Source: Microbispora amethystogenes
GTDB taxonomy: Bacteria; Actinomycetota; Actinomycetes; Streptosporangiales; Streptosporangiaceae
Length of the DNA: 64,000 nt
Reading direction: 5' to 3'
NCBI RefSeq assembly: GCF_016863015.1
Contig: NZ_BOOB01000036.1
Location: forward strand, 62,001 to 126,000
Both the position numbers and the translations under genes were made by a program. Below the pieces are notes generated by a model that worked only from the letters and a program-made list of their open reading frames with translations, did not search any database and was not told the DNA's origin. Of this stretch, positions 51,669 through 59,709 are shown one piece after another. The first letter of the stretch is position 1, and every line of letters starts with the position of its first letter.

Positions 51669-51962
51669 TCAGCTCACGCTGCGGAGCAGCTCGTGTATAC
51701 CGCCCGTGTCCGCTTTGACCGCAGCCAACTCTGAGCGCAGCGCAGCTATCTCATCCGCCTGTGCCTGCTGGGCGGCGAGGGACTTCACCGCGAGATCACG
51801 CAACGCGTTGTCGCGGTCGACCGCGGCCCGGGCCTCCCACGCGCGGCGCCACTGCCTGGTCACGTAAACCGCCAGCAGGGCTACCACGGCGAGTGTGATC
51901 ACAAATCCGAAGGTGCCCTGCCAAGCAACCAGATCAATGCTCTCGTCCACCGATTGAGTCAC
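51669..51962 (-). CDS. Small membrane protein with coiled coil
   Basis: A 97-residue protein with one transmembrane helix (about residues 17-37) followed by a basic stop (RQWRRAW) and a cytoplasmic coiled coil (DEIAALRSELAAVKADTGGIHELL). It resembles small accessory membrane proteins with no assigned function. It overlaps the ArsR stop by 4 bp (ATGA) and is 1 bp from the next gene, so the three genes are one operon. It may anchor or multimerise the TIKI-like protein; this is inference. Confidence 0.8.
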   Translation of the reverse strand: MTQSVDESIDLVAWQGTFGFVITLAVVALLAVYVTRQWRRAWEARAAVDRDNALRDLAVKSLAAQQAQADEIAALRSELAAVKADTGGIHELLRSVS

Positions 51963-52255
51963 TTCTCCTCCATTGTTCGTACCGCGTCCTGGATCGCTTC
52001 CGGGGTGAGCTGAAAGGCGAACGGCGCGACATCGAAGAACCGCATCGCCTTGCCGTCAGCGGACAGCTCCATCCGGCCGACGACAAGCCCCACCTCTTCC
52101 AGCCGGCGCAGGTGCATGTGCACCAACGGCCGGCTCAGCTGGAGCTCACGAGCCAACTGACTGACGTAGTTGCTGCCACCGGCCAGCGCCGCGATCAACC
52201 GCAGCCGCTGCGGGCTCGCCAGCACTGCCAGCACCCCAACAAGATCGGAGCCCAT
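51959..52255 (-). CDS. ArsR-type winged-helix regulator
   Basis: A 98-residue winged helix-turn-helix protein: LAVLASPQRLRLIAALAGGSNYVSQLARELQLSRPLVHMHLRRLEEVGLVVGRMELS. It lacks the CxC/metal-site cysteines of classical ArsR sensors, so the inducer is unlikely to be a thiol-bound metal. It starts at ATG 52255 behind GGGAG. It opens the operon with the coiled-coil and TIKI-like genes. Two matching palindromes lie 22-55 bp upstream and are the likely autoregulatory operators. Confidence 0.87.
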   Translation of the reverse strand: MGSDLVGVLAVLASPQRLRLIAALAGGSNYVSQLARELQLSRPLVHMHLRRLEEVGLVVGRMELSADGKAMRFFDVAPFAFQLTPEAIQDAVRTMEEK

Positions 52256-52276
52256 GACGCTCCCTTCTAGCTCGTG

Positions 52277-52310
52277 CTGACACGTGTCAGTCGTAACTTA
52301 CACATGTAAG
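52277..52310 (-). promoter_or_regulatory. Twin palindromic operators of the ArsR-TIKI operon
   Basis: CTGACACGTGTCAG (52277-52290) is a perfect 14-bp palindrome. CTTACACATGTAAG (52297-52310) has the same layout with 6-bp arms around CA. They share CTkACA-N2-TGTmAG and their centres are 20 bp apart (about two helical turns), 22-55 bp upstream of the ArsR start. This is the arrangement expected for two stacked winged-helix dimers that block the operon promoter. Confidence 0.75.
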
Positions 52311-52424
52311 TGTGTTTGGAACAGCCTCGTACACCGAACGGCGGGGCGTGATCGTGCGAAACCGGTTTTCGTTGCGATGTCCCTCAGCCCCCAGGAGAAC
52401 GCCGGACCACAGGGAAACGCCGGG

Positions 52425-53900
52425 CTACATGTGCCGGGGACGCCAGTCGCCGCGGTCGACGTTCAGCGTCTCCGGCGTGTGCAGGCGGACCATCGTGCGG
52501 GCCACGCCGCGCGGCACCCGCGAGGGTGTCAGCAGCGACACCGTCACCATGACGGTGAACGACACGGGCACCGTCCAGGCGGCCGGCTCGGCCAGCAGCG
52601 ACCCCGCCCAGCCGGTGTGCGGGCCGCCGCTGATCGTCACGACCACGGCGGTGCAGGCGAGCCCTCCCCCGGCCAGCAGCCCGGCGAACGCCCCCGTCGT
52701 GGTCAGCCTGCGCCACCAGATGCCGAGCACGAGCAGCGGGCAGAACGACGAGGCGGCCACGGCGAACGCCAGCCCCACCACGGTCGCCACCGGCAGCGAC
52801 CTGGCCACCCCCGCCAGCGCGAACGGCACGACCACCGCGAGCACGGTCGCGTAGCGGAACGAGCGCACCCCGCCGCGCAGGATGTCCTGCGCGATCACCC
52901 CGGCGACCGACACCGTCAGCCCCGACGAGGTGGACAGGAACGCCGCGAACGCCCCCGCAGTCACCAGCGCGGTGAGGAACTCCCCCACCGGGCCGCCCAC
53001 CAGCCGCCCGGGGAGCGTGAGGACGACCGTGTCCCCCGCCGGCACGCCGTAGACGTGGCCGAGGTAGCCGTACACGGCGGGCATCACGTAGAAGGCGCCG
53101 AGCAGCGTGAGCACGACGAGCGTGGTGCGGCGCGCGGCCCGGCCGTCAGGGTTGGTGTAGAAGCGGACGAGCACGTGGGGCAGTCCCATGGTCCCGAGGA
53201 ACGTCGCCAGGATCATCGAGTACGTCTCGTACACCGGGTGGTCGCGGCCGTGCAGCGGCAGCGCCCACTCGTCTCCGGCGGCGAGCCCCGGCGCGCCGCC
53301 GGACCACCAGGCCATCAGCATGAACACCAGCGGCAGCGCCAGCGCGGTGAGCTTCAGCCAGTACTGGAACGCCTGCACGAACGTGATCGACCGCATGCCG
53401 CCCGACAGCACGTTCGCCGCGACCACCGCCGCCACCAGCAGGCTGCCCGCCCACGGCGGCGCCCCCGTGATCGTACGGAAGACCAGCCCGGCGCTCTGGA
53501 ACTGCGGCATGAGGTAGAGCCAGCCGATCAGCACGACGAGGACGCTCGACAGCCGCCGCACGGCCATCGACTCCAGCCGCGCCTCGGCGAAGTCGGGCAG
53601 CGTGTAGGCCCCCGAACGGCGGAGCGGCGCCGACACCAGCACCAGCAGCACGAGGTAGCCGCCGGTCCAGCCGACCGGCAGCCACAGCATGTCGGCGCCG
53701 AACGTGAGGATGAGCCCCGCGACGCCGAGGAACGAGGCCGCCGACAGATACTCCCCGCCGATCGCCGAGGCGTTCCACAGCGGCGAGACGGTGCGGGACG
53801 CGACGTAGAAGTCCGAGGTGGTGCGGGACATCCGGATGCCGAACGCGCCGATGAGAACGGTCGCCAGCAGCACCACGCCGACCGCGGTGATCTGACTCAC
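52425..53900 (-). CDS. Sodium:solute symporter (ActP-like)
   Basis: A 491-residue symporter with about 12-13 helices, paralogous to the 48615-50213 gene: DFYVASRTVSPLWNASAIGGEYLSAASFLGVAG, VLSGGMRSITFVQAFQYWLKL, FLGTMGLPHVLVRFYTNPDGRAARR and STSSGLTVSVAGVIAQDIL. It probably carries a monocarboxylate such as acetate, propionate or pyruvate. GTG 53900 is the start. It is the last gene of a unit with LytS-like kinase, LytTR regulator and a small membrane subunit, suggesting that the substrate controls its own uptake. Confidence 0.92.
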   Translation of the reverse strand: MSQITAVGVVLLATVLIGAFGIRMSRTTSDFYVASRTVSPLWNASAIGGEYLSAASFLGVAGLILTFGADMLWLPVGWTGGYLVLLVLVSAPLRRSGAYTLPDFAEARLESMAVRRLSSVLVVLIGWLYLMPQFQSAGLVFRTITGAPPWAGSLLVAAVVAANVLSGGMRSITFVQAFQYWLKLTALALPLVFMLMAWWSGGAPGLAAGDEWALPLHGRDHPVYETYSMILATFLGTMGLPHVLVRFYTNPDGRAARRTTLVVLTLLGAFYVMPAVYGYLGHVYGVPAGDTVVLTLPGRLVGGPVGEFLTALVTAGAFAAFLSTSSGLTVSVAGVIAQDILRGGVRSFRYATVLAVVVPFALAGVARSLPVATVVGLAFAVAASSFCPLLVLGIWWRRLTTTGAFAGLLAGGGLACTAVVVTISGGPHTGWAGSLLAEPAAWTVPVSFTVMVTVSLLTPSRVPRGVARTMVRLHTPETLNVDRGDWRPRHM

Positions 53901-53929
53901 CTACGCACCGTCCTCACCGGCGCACGTCC

Positions 53930-54301
53930 TCACCGGCGTTCCATGAGGTCGGCGAAGTCGCGTTCGTTGCGCTCGGCCTGCCGGACGTACAGCCAGGCCC
54001 CGACGACGAGCGCGGGATAGATCAGCCCGGCCAGGACCACCCACGGCAGCGGCAGCCCGAACAGCTCGGCCGCGCGCAGCTCGGGGGCCAGCAGGAACAG
54101 CAGCGGCAGCCCGCCCACGACGCACGCCAGCACCGTGCACACGAAAAGGGCCAGCCGGAACTGCGTACGCACCAGGGAGCGCATGTAGACCTCACCCAGG
54201 CGGGTCTGCTCGTCGATCTCCCGGGTGAGCGGATGGCGGGGCCGGCGGGCCGCCGCCGTGCGCGGGCTGGTCACCGTCACCCGGCGCGGCCTGCCCGTCA
54301 C
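53930..54301 (-). CDS. Small symporter-associated membrane protein (DUF485-like)
   Basis: A 123-residue protein from GTG 54301, which overlaps the LytTR regulator stop by 4 bp. It has two hydrophobic helices (about residues 46-67 and 79-101) and the ending VRQAERNERDFADLMER. It plays the part of the small DUF485/DUF4212-type subunit that accompanies acetate symporters. The spacing to the symporter gene is 29 bp. Confidence 0.85.
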   Translation of the reverse strand: MTGRPRRVTVTSPRTAAARRPRHPLTREIDEQTRLGEVYMRSLVRTQFRLALFVCTVLACVVGGLPLLFLLAPELRAAELFGLPLPWVVLAGLIYPALVVGAWLYVRQAERNERDFADLMERR

Positions 54302-55047
54302 CGGGCCTGGCCCTTGCGGGCCCGGCGGACGAGCAGGTCGCGTAACTCCCGCGTGTGCCGCCGGCTCACCGGGATCTCGGTGTCCCCCACGCGCACCACG
54401 CACTTGCCCGAGTCGATGTGCAGTTCGTCGATGTGCCTGACCGCGACGAGATGGCTGCGGTGCACCCGCAGGAACCCGGCCGTCGCCCAGCGCTCCTCCA
54501 GCGTCGCCAGCGGGATGCGGACCAGATGGCTGCCGGTCGCGGTGTGCAGCCGCGCGTAGTCGCCCTGCGCCTCGACGTACCGCACCTCGGTGCTGGCCAC
54601 GAACCGGGTCACGCCGCCCAGCTCGACCGGGATGGTGTCGGCCTGCGGCCCCTCCCCCGGCTCGCCGCGGCTGCCGCAGACCCGGCGGATCGCCTCCGCG
54701 AGCCGCTCCGGCCGTACGGGTTTGAGCAGGTAGTCCTCGGCCTTGAGCTCGAACGCGTCAACGGCGTGGTCGTCGTACGCCGTGACGAACACGATCTTCG
54801 GCGGACGGGTGAACTGGGTCAGCAACCGGCCCAGCACCACACCGTCGAGCCCGCGCATGCGGATGTCGAGGAACACCGCGTCGACCGGCCTGCCGTCCGC
54901 GATGGCGCGGTCGAGCAGCTTGAGCGCCGCGGCGCCGTCGCGGGCGGTCAGCACCTCGCCGATGCGGGGGTCCGCTCTGAGCAGGTAGGCGACGTCCTCC
55001 AGCGCGGGCTGCTCGTCGTCCACCGCCAGGACCCGCAGGCCGCTCAC
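54298..55047 (-). CDS. LytTR-type response regulator
   Basis: A 249-residue regulator from GTG 55047 behind AAAGGGG. The receiver domain (about 1-120) has the acidic pocket VDDEQ, phospho-acceptor Asp in AVFLDIRMRGLDG, switch Thr in VFVTAYDDHA and the Lys in YLLKPV. The C-terminal LytTR DNA-binding domain reads VRYVEAQGDYARLHT, GFLRVHRSHLVAVRHI, and RRHTRELRDLL. It pairs with the LytS-like kinase upstream and should regulate the symporter operon. Confidence 0.94.
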   Translation of the reverse strand: MSGLRVLAVDDEQPALEDVAYLLRADPRIGEVLTARDGAAALKLLDRAIADGRPVDAVFLDIRMRGLDGVVLGRLLTQFTRPPKIVFVTAYDDHAVDAFELKAEDYLLKPVRPERLAEAIRRVCGSRGEPGEGPQADTIPVELGGVTRFVASTEVRYVEAQGDYARLHTATGSHLVRIPLATLEERWATAGFLRVHRSHLVAVRHIDELHIDSGKCVVRVGDTEIPVSRRHTRELRDLLVRRARKGQAR

Positions 55048-55132
55048 GATCACCCCTTTCACCGGCCGATGCTCTAGAGAGTGATGACCAGGACGACCGG
55101 AAGTCAACGTTTGCGCGTGTCACGAGACGGTG

Positions 55133-56314
55133 TCAGAGCACCGACACTCCGGGGTGGTATTTGGGGATGCGCACCGTGACCTTGGTGCCCGCGCCGGGGC
55201 CGGTCTCCACGACCAGCCCGTACTCGTCTCCGTAGACCTGGCGCAGCCGCTCGTCGACGTTGGCGACGCCGATGCCGCCCGCCCCCGAGCGGTCCTCTCC
55301 GGCCAGCACGCGCCGCAGCCGTTCGGGGTCCATGCCGACGCCGTCGTCCTCGACGGTGATGCCGCACTCGGCTCCGTCGTCCTCGGCGATGATCGTGATC
55401 CGGCCGGCGCCGGGCTTCGCCTCCAGCCCGTGCCGTACGGCGTTCTCCACCAGCGGCTGCAGGCACAGGAACGGCACCGCCACCGGCAGAACCTCCGGGG
55501 CGATGCGCAGCGTCACCAGAAGCTGGTCGCCGAACCGGGCCCGCTCCAGGGTCAGGTAGCGGTCGATGGACCGCAGCTCCTCGGCCAGCGTCGTGAAGTC
55601 GCCGTGCCGCCGGAAGGAGTAGCGGGTGAAGTCGGCGAACTCCAGCAGCAGCTCCCTGGCCTGCTCCGGGTCGCTGCGGACGAACGACGCGATCGTGGTC
55701 AGCGAGTTGTAGATGAAGTGCGGCGATATCTGCGCCCGCAGCGCCCGCACCTCGGCCTCCATCAGCATCGTCCGGGACCGGTCGAGCTCGGCCAGCTCAA
55801 GCTGGGAGTCGACCCACCGCGCGACCTCCTGCGCCGCCCGCACCAGACCGGCCGAGGCGTGGTCGCCGTACGCCGCGAGCGAGCCGACCACCCGGTCGTC
55901 CGTGGTGAGCGGGACGACCACGGCGTGCCGGACGGGACACTCGGGCAGCGCGCAGGCGAGCGCCCGCACCTGGGTGCGGCCGTCCTTCAGCGTCTCCGCG
56001 GCGTGCTCGAACGCGTCGGCGGCGTGGTGGTCGCCCGCGCCGTCGTACACGAGCAGTTCCTCGCCGTTGGTGATGGCGATGGCCGGGGAGCCGAGCAGCT
56101 CGCGCAGGTGCCGCGACGCCTTGAGCGCGCCGGCCTGGGTGAGCCCGGCCCGCAGCGGCGGCGCGGCCAGCGACGCGGTGTGCAGCGTCTCGAAGGTCGC
56201 CCGCTCCGCGGGGCTGCTGCCGAGGTCGCGCCGGCCGCGCAGGACCCGCCAGAGCACGACGGCCGGCACACTGACGAGGACGGCGACGACGAGCGCCGTG
56301 ACGACCGGTTCCAC
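55133..56314 (-). CDS. LytS-like sensor histidine kinase
   Basis: A 393-residue kinase from GTG 56314. One N-terminal transmembrane helix (about 3-25) is followed by a GAF-like region. The His_kinase (pfam06580) box holds the phospho-acceptor in RAQISPHFIYNSLTTIASFV, then LEFADFTRYSFRRH. HATPase motifs are LQPLVENAVRHGLE (N-box), EDDGVGMDPE and GIGVANVDERLRQVYG. It matches the LytS/YehU/BtsS group known to sense pyruvate and related carboxylates. With the LytTR regulator and the symporter it makes a carboxylate sensing and uptake operon. Confidence 0.94.
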   Translation of the reverse strand: MEPVVTALVVAVLVSVPAVVLWRVLRGRRDLGSSPAERATFETLHTASLAAPPLRAGLTQAGALKASRHLRELLGSPAIAITNGEELLVYDGAGDHHAADAFEHAAETLKDGRTQVRALACALPECPVRHAVVVPLTTDDRVVGSLAAYGDHASAGLVRAAQEVARWVDSQLELAELDRSRTMLMEAEVRALRAQISPHFIYNSLTTIASFVRSDPEQARELLLEFADFTRYSFRRHGDFTTLAEELRSIDRYLTLERARFGDQLLVTLRIAPEVLPVAVPFLCLQPLVENAVRHGLEAKPGAGRITIIAEDDGAECGITVEDDGVGMDPERLRRVLAGEDRSGAGGIGVANVDERLRQVYGDEYGLVVETGPGAGTKVTVRIPKYHPGVSVL

Positions 56315-56435
56315 GCCGCCGCAGCCTACCCCCCGTCTACCGGGCGCCCGCTCGCGCGGCGGTGAGCGGTCCTCATCGGTCGCCGGAACGCCCGGACGAG
56401 CACGCCGGAGCCGCGTGCCTTCTAGGCTCGTCCTC

Positions 56436-56795
56436 GTGAAGACAGGCGGGTTCATCGATCGTGTCGTCACCGCCGTCGCGGTGCTCATCATGGATCTCGT
56501 CCTGCTGATGACCGCGGGGTTCGCCATCCGCCGGGCACGCGACCGCGGCGTGCTGTGCGACGGCGGCACGGTGTTCTGCTCGGGCGGGGACCCTGCTTTC
56601 GCGCAGTGGCAGGCGGAGATGGCTTTCCGCTCCGCCGTCGCCTACGGTTCCTTCGCCGTCATGGCCACGATCCTGATCGCCAGTCTGGTCGCCGGCCGGC
56701 GGCGTGGACGCGACGAAATCGTGATCATACAGCTCACGGCCCTCACGACCGTGGCGGCGCTCGCGGTCCTGTGGGAGCCGTACAGGCAGTGGTGA
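56436..56795 (+). CDS. Small three-helix membrane protein
   Basis: A 119-residue protein from GTG 56436. Three hydrophobic helices are visible (about residues 9-33, 68-88 and 97-113). Between the first two lies an extracytoplasmic segment with two Cys (CDGGTVFCSGGDPAF). I recognise no family. It is divergent from the LytS gene, sharing a 121-bp gap. Confidence 0.7.
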   Translation: MKTGGFIDRVVTAVAVLIMDLVLLMTAGFAIRRARDRGVLCDGGTVFCSGGDPAFAQWQAEMAFRSAVAYGSFAVMATILIASLVAGRRRGRDEIVIIQLTALTTVAALAVLWEPYRQW

Positions 56796-56827
56796 CAGAT
56801 CCGCGCGCGACGGCGACCAGCGCGCGG

Positions 56828-57433
56828 CTACTCGTCGTTCTCGTACGTCTCCCGGCACTGCTCCGTGCTCATGTCGCCGGGGGCGCACAGCCACACGTCC
56901 AGGGCGAGGTCGACGGTGCGCCGGCGGCCCGCCGACGTGTAGTGGACGCGAACGCCTTCGGCGTGCGCGGTGGCGTCACCGGTCTTCCCGTACTGCAGGC
57001 CGAGCTCCGTGCCGAGGGACTCCCCGTTCTTCGCGCAGACCGTGGTGACGGCGGAACCGCGGGCCGGGAAGCCGAGCTCGGTCAGCGGCCGCTCGGAGTT
57101 GCCGAGCATGGGGTGGTCACCTCGCCGCCGGAACGAGAACGCCTGTAAGGCGATTCCACCACTTGGGTTGATCAGGTCGATCCTGTCGATGACGGCCGCA
57201 CCGGGCCCGTCCACGCACATGACCCAGCCGCCCAGTGAATAGGGCCGGTGGGCGACGACGCCGGGAAGCACGACACCGATCGAGACCTCGTCGTCCGTAT
57301 AGGGGGAGTTGCTCAGATACAGACGTGGGCCGTCGGCCACGCTTCCGGTCGTCGTGACCACGACCACGACGGCCGTCAGGATCAGGCGGACGAGGGCGCG
57401 CACGGACACCGTCCCGTCCGGCACCTCACTCAC
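56828..57433 (-). CDS. Uncharacterised exported or membrane-anchored protein
   Basis: A 201-residue protein starting at GTG 57433, overlapping the HIT gene stop by 8 bp. One hydrophobic helix (about residues 12-32) precedes a beta-rich domain: PRLYLSNSPYTDDEVSIGVVLPG, GGWVMCVDGPGAAVIDRIDLI and VHYTSAGRRRTVDLALDVWLC. Four Cys in the outer part (CVD, CAK, LCAP, QCRE) could make two disulfides. The family is unknown to me. It is probably translated with the HIT gene. Confidence 0.75.
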   Translation of the reverse strand: MSEVPDGTVSVRALVRLILTAVVVVVTTTGSVADGPRLYLSNSPYTDDEVSIGVVLPGVVAHRPYSLGGWVMCVDGPGAAVIDRIDLINPSGGIALQAFSFRRRGDHPMLGNSERPLTELGFPARGSAVTTVCAKNGESLGTELGLQYGKTGDATAHAEGVRVHYTSAGRRRTVDLALDVWLCAPGDMSTEQCRETYENDE

Positions 57434-57857
57434 CGGCGTCCAGCGCGGCGCGGATGCGGGCGGCGTAGTCCGCGATCTCGGCGTCGCCGTCGTACTTCAC
57501 CCGAGGCCAGAAGAAGCCGCGCAGGCCGTCCTTGCGGTTGCGCGGCACGACGTGGACGTGCAGGTGGGGGACGCTCTGGCTGATCCGGTTGTTCATCGCG
57601 ACGAACGTGCCGGCCGCGCCGGTGCCCGCCTCGACCGCCCGCGTGACGGCCCGGACCCGGGCGAAGAACGGCCCGACCTCCTCCGGTGGAAGATCCGCGA
57701 GGGTCTCGACGTGGCCGCGCGGGACGACGAGCACGTGTCCCTTGAACACCGGGCGGGTGTCGAGGAAGGCGGCGGCGACCTCGTCGTCCAGCACCACCCG
57801 CGCGGGCCGCTCCCCCGCCGCGATCTCACAGAACACGCAGCCGTCCACGGGGTCCAT
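57426..57857 (-). CDS. HIT family nucleotide hydrolase/transferase-like protein
   Basis: A 143-residue histidine-triad protein. CVFCEIAAGERPARVVLDD begins the fold with a Cys pair that may bind zinc. HVLVVPRGHVETLADLPP follows. The catalytic triad motif is VPHLHVHVVPR (H-x-H-x-H). It would hydrolyse dinucleoside polyphosphates or nucleoside phosphoramidates. ATG 57857 is the start. Confidence 0.93.
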   Translation of the reverse strand: MDPVDGCVFCEIAAGERPARVVLDDEVAAAFLDTRPVFKGHVLVVPRGHVETLADLPPEEVGPFFARVRAVTRAVEAGTGAAGTFVAMNNRISQSVPHLHVHVVPRNRKDGLRGFFWPRVKYDGDAEIADYAARIRAALDAGE

Positions 57858-57953
57858 TCTGGGTCAACCGCCGGGGGCGCCGCGCGGAGGCCGGGCATCC
57901 GCCGCCGTCTCCGTGCGGCCGGCGTACGGCGGATGCCCGGCACCCCGAGGGAT

Positions 57954-58475
57954 CTACTCCTGGGCGTTCTTCGCGGCCCGCTGAGCGTCCTTCTGGACCC
58001 GCTCGATCTGCGCCTGAGTGACATTCAGCGCGCCGAACTGCTTGACCGCCTGGTAGTAGGTCCAGGCGAGGCCGTCGCAGGTGCTCTTGCTGACGCCGGA
58101 GTATCCCGCGCAGACCTGCTTCATGTCGAAGTAGAACGCGTCGTCCACATGCGACTTGTTGCCGGAGAACTGGTTCACGGCCTTGTAGTTGCGGTAGCCG
58201 AAGTCGTGCCGGCGGCAGGGCATCCTGAAGTCGAACCCGAGCGGCTGGTCGGGGCTGCTGGAGCACAGGTCCGTCGACCAGTCGAAGGCGTAGTCGGCCC
58301 AGCCCGACTGGTTCTGCCAGGCCGAGCGCCAACTGGCGGCGCTGGAGGCGGTGGCCTGGGTGAAGGTGGACAGTGCCGCGAGCTTCTGTTCGAGGGTCAC
58401 GGCGTGTGCGGGGAGAGGCGACGCGAGCAACGCGGCGAAGGAGAGGGCGGCGGCGGTGAGGGCGCGTTTGACCAT
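57954..58475 (-). CDS. Secreted prokaryotic phospholipase A2
   Basis: A 173-residue exported enzyme from ATG 58475. The signal peptide runs to residue 25 (cleavage after PAHA). The catalytic core matches the prokaryotic PLA2 fold: TDLCSSSPDQPLGFDFRMPCRRHDFGYRNYK, with the catalytic His-Asp dyad (RRHDFGYR) and a preceding Cys; HVDDAFYFDM supports the second helix. Two disulfides are likely. It would cleave phospholipids outside the cell. It stands alone between the HIT operon and the envelope operon. Confidence 0.93.
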   Translation of the reverse strand: MVKRALTAAALSFAALLASPLPAHAVTLEQKLAALSTFTQATASSAASWRSAWQNQSGWADYAFDWSTDLCSSSPDQPLGFDFRMPCRRHDFGYRNYKAVNQFSGNKSHVDDAFYFDMKQVCAGYSGVSKSTCDGLAWTYYQAVKQFGALNVTQAQIERVQKDAQRAAKNAQE

Positions 58476-58737
58476 GGGCTCTGCCTTTGGGTGGGGGGTG
58501 CTCTCACGGCAGGAATCTGCCACCGCCCAACAATGAGCCCATGTATTCGGAAATTCTCGCGCCAGACCAGATCGAGATCACGGCGCACGTTCGTGAACAA
58601 TCGCTCTTTACAGCAAAAACGTGTTCTTGTAAGTGAGCTCTGCCTTCTTCTGAGCCTTTCCCCATCGCCGGGGCGCGACGACCGTATCCCGGCCTGTCAC
58701 ACCCCGGCGACGGCGGCCCTTGTGCGGACGCGCCCCG

Positions 58738-59709
58738 TCAGCCCGTGCGGGACTCGCTCAGGCCCTCTTCCGGGACGGGCTCCTTGGGGGGATCCCGGGG
58801 ATCGACGTACGGCTCCGCGGGGGACTCGCCGTCGGCGATCCTGCGCCCGCGCTGGAGCTCGGCGTCGAGCTGGGCTCCGGTCAGGATGACGATGTTCGAC
58901 AGCCACAGCCAGATGAGGAAGACGACCACCGCCGCGAGCGTGCCGTACGTCTTGTTGTAGGAGCCGAACCGCGCGACGTACAGCCCGAAGCCCGCGGAGA
59001 CCACGACCCACGCCACGACGGCCAGCAGGCTGCCCGGGCTGAGCCAGCGCACACCGGGCTGGCGCACGTTGGGCGCGGCGTAGTAGAGCAGCGTGATCAT
59101 GCCGGTCGCGAGCAGCACCAGGACCGGCCACTTCACGATGCCCCAGATCGTGACCGCGGCGGGCCCGAGACCGAGCATCCCTCCGGCGATCTCGGCGAGG
59201 CGGCCGGTGAAGGTCACGGCGAGCACGGAGGCCGCCATCAGGACCACCAGCAGGAGCGTCAGCCCGACCCGGAGCGGGGTGACCTTCCAGAACGGACGGC
59301 CCTCCCTGATGTCGAAGATGGCGTTGGTCGCCCGGATGAAGGCGCCCATGTAGCCGGAGGCGGCCCACAGCGCGAGCAGCAGACCGCCGATCGCGAACAC
59401 GCCGGCGGTCCCCTGGTGCTGCTGCACGTTGGCGAGGCCGGTCTGCAGCAGTTCCTGGACCGGCCCCGGCGTCAGCGACTTGACGTTGTCGAGCAGCGGG
59501 CCGATGGCGTCCTGGCCGAGCAGGCCGAGGATCGACACCAGCACGATCAGACCCGGAAAGATCGAAAGGACGGCGTAGTAGGTCAGCGAAGCCGCCCAGT
59601 CCTGGACGTTGTCCTCCTTGAACTCCTTGGCCGTGCGCTTGGCGACCCCGATCCAGTCGCGTCGCGACAGCCTCTCCAGCGGCCCCTGCTCGTCCTCGGG
59701 GTCGGTCAT
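58738..59709 (-). CDS. YihY/BrkB-type inner-membrane protein
   Basis: A 323-residue protein of the YihY/UPF0761 family with six to seven membrane helices. Marks are NVQDWAASLTYYAVLSIFPGLIVLVS, AIGGLLLALWAASGYMGAF, RATNAIFDIREGRPFWK and YNKTYGTLAAVVVFLIWLWLSNIVILTGAQLDAEL. The long-standing ribonuclease BN name is not supported. A Pro/Glu-rich C-terminus follows. It overlaps the DUF3618 gene by 4 bp and is the third gene of that operon. Confidence 0.93.
   Translation of the reverse strand: MTDPEDEQGPLERLSRRDWIGVAKRTAKEFKEDNVQDWAASLTYYAVLSIFPGLIVLVSILGLLGQDAIGPLLDNVKSLTPGPVQELLQTGLANVQQHQGTAGVFAIGGLLLALWAASGYMGAFIRATNAIFDIREGRPFWKVTPLRVGLTLLLVVLMAASVLAVTFTGRLAEIAGGMLGLGPAAVTIWGIVKWPVLVLLATGMITLLYYAAPNVRQPGVRWLSPGSLLAVVAWVVVSAGFGLYVARFGSYNKTYGTLAAVVVFLIWLWLSNIVILTGAQLDAELQRGRRIADGESPAEPYVDPRDPPKEPVPEEGLSESRTG

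Noticed and set aside
58738-59709. Ribonuclease BN
   Set aside because: The YihY family was once mislabelled so; the protein is a multi-helix membrane protein without nuclease motifs.
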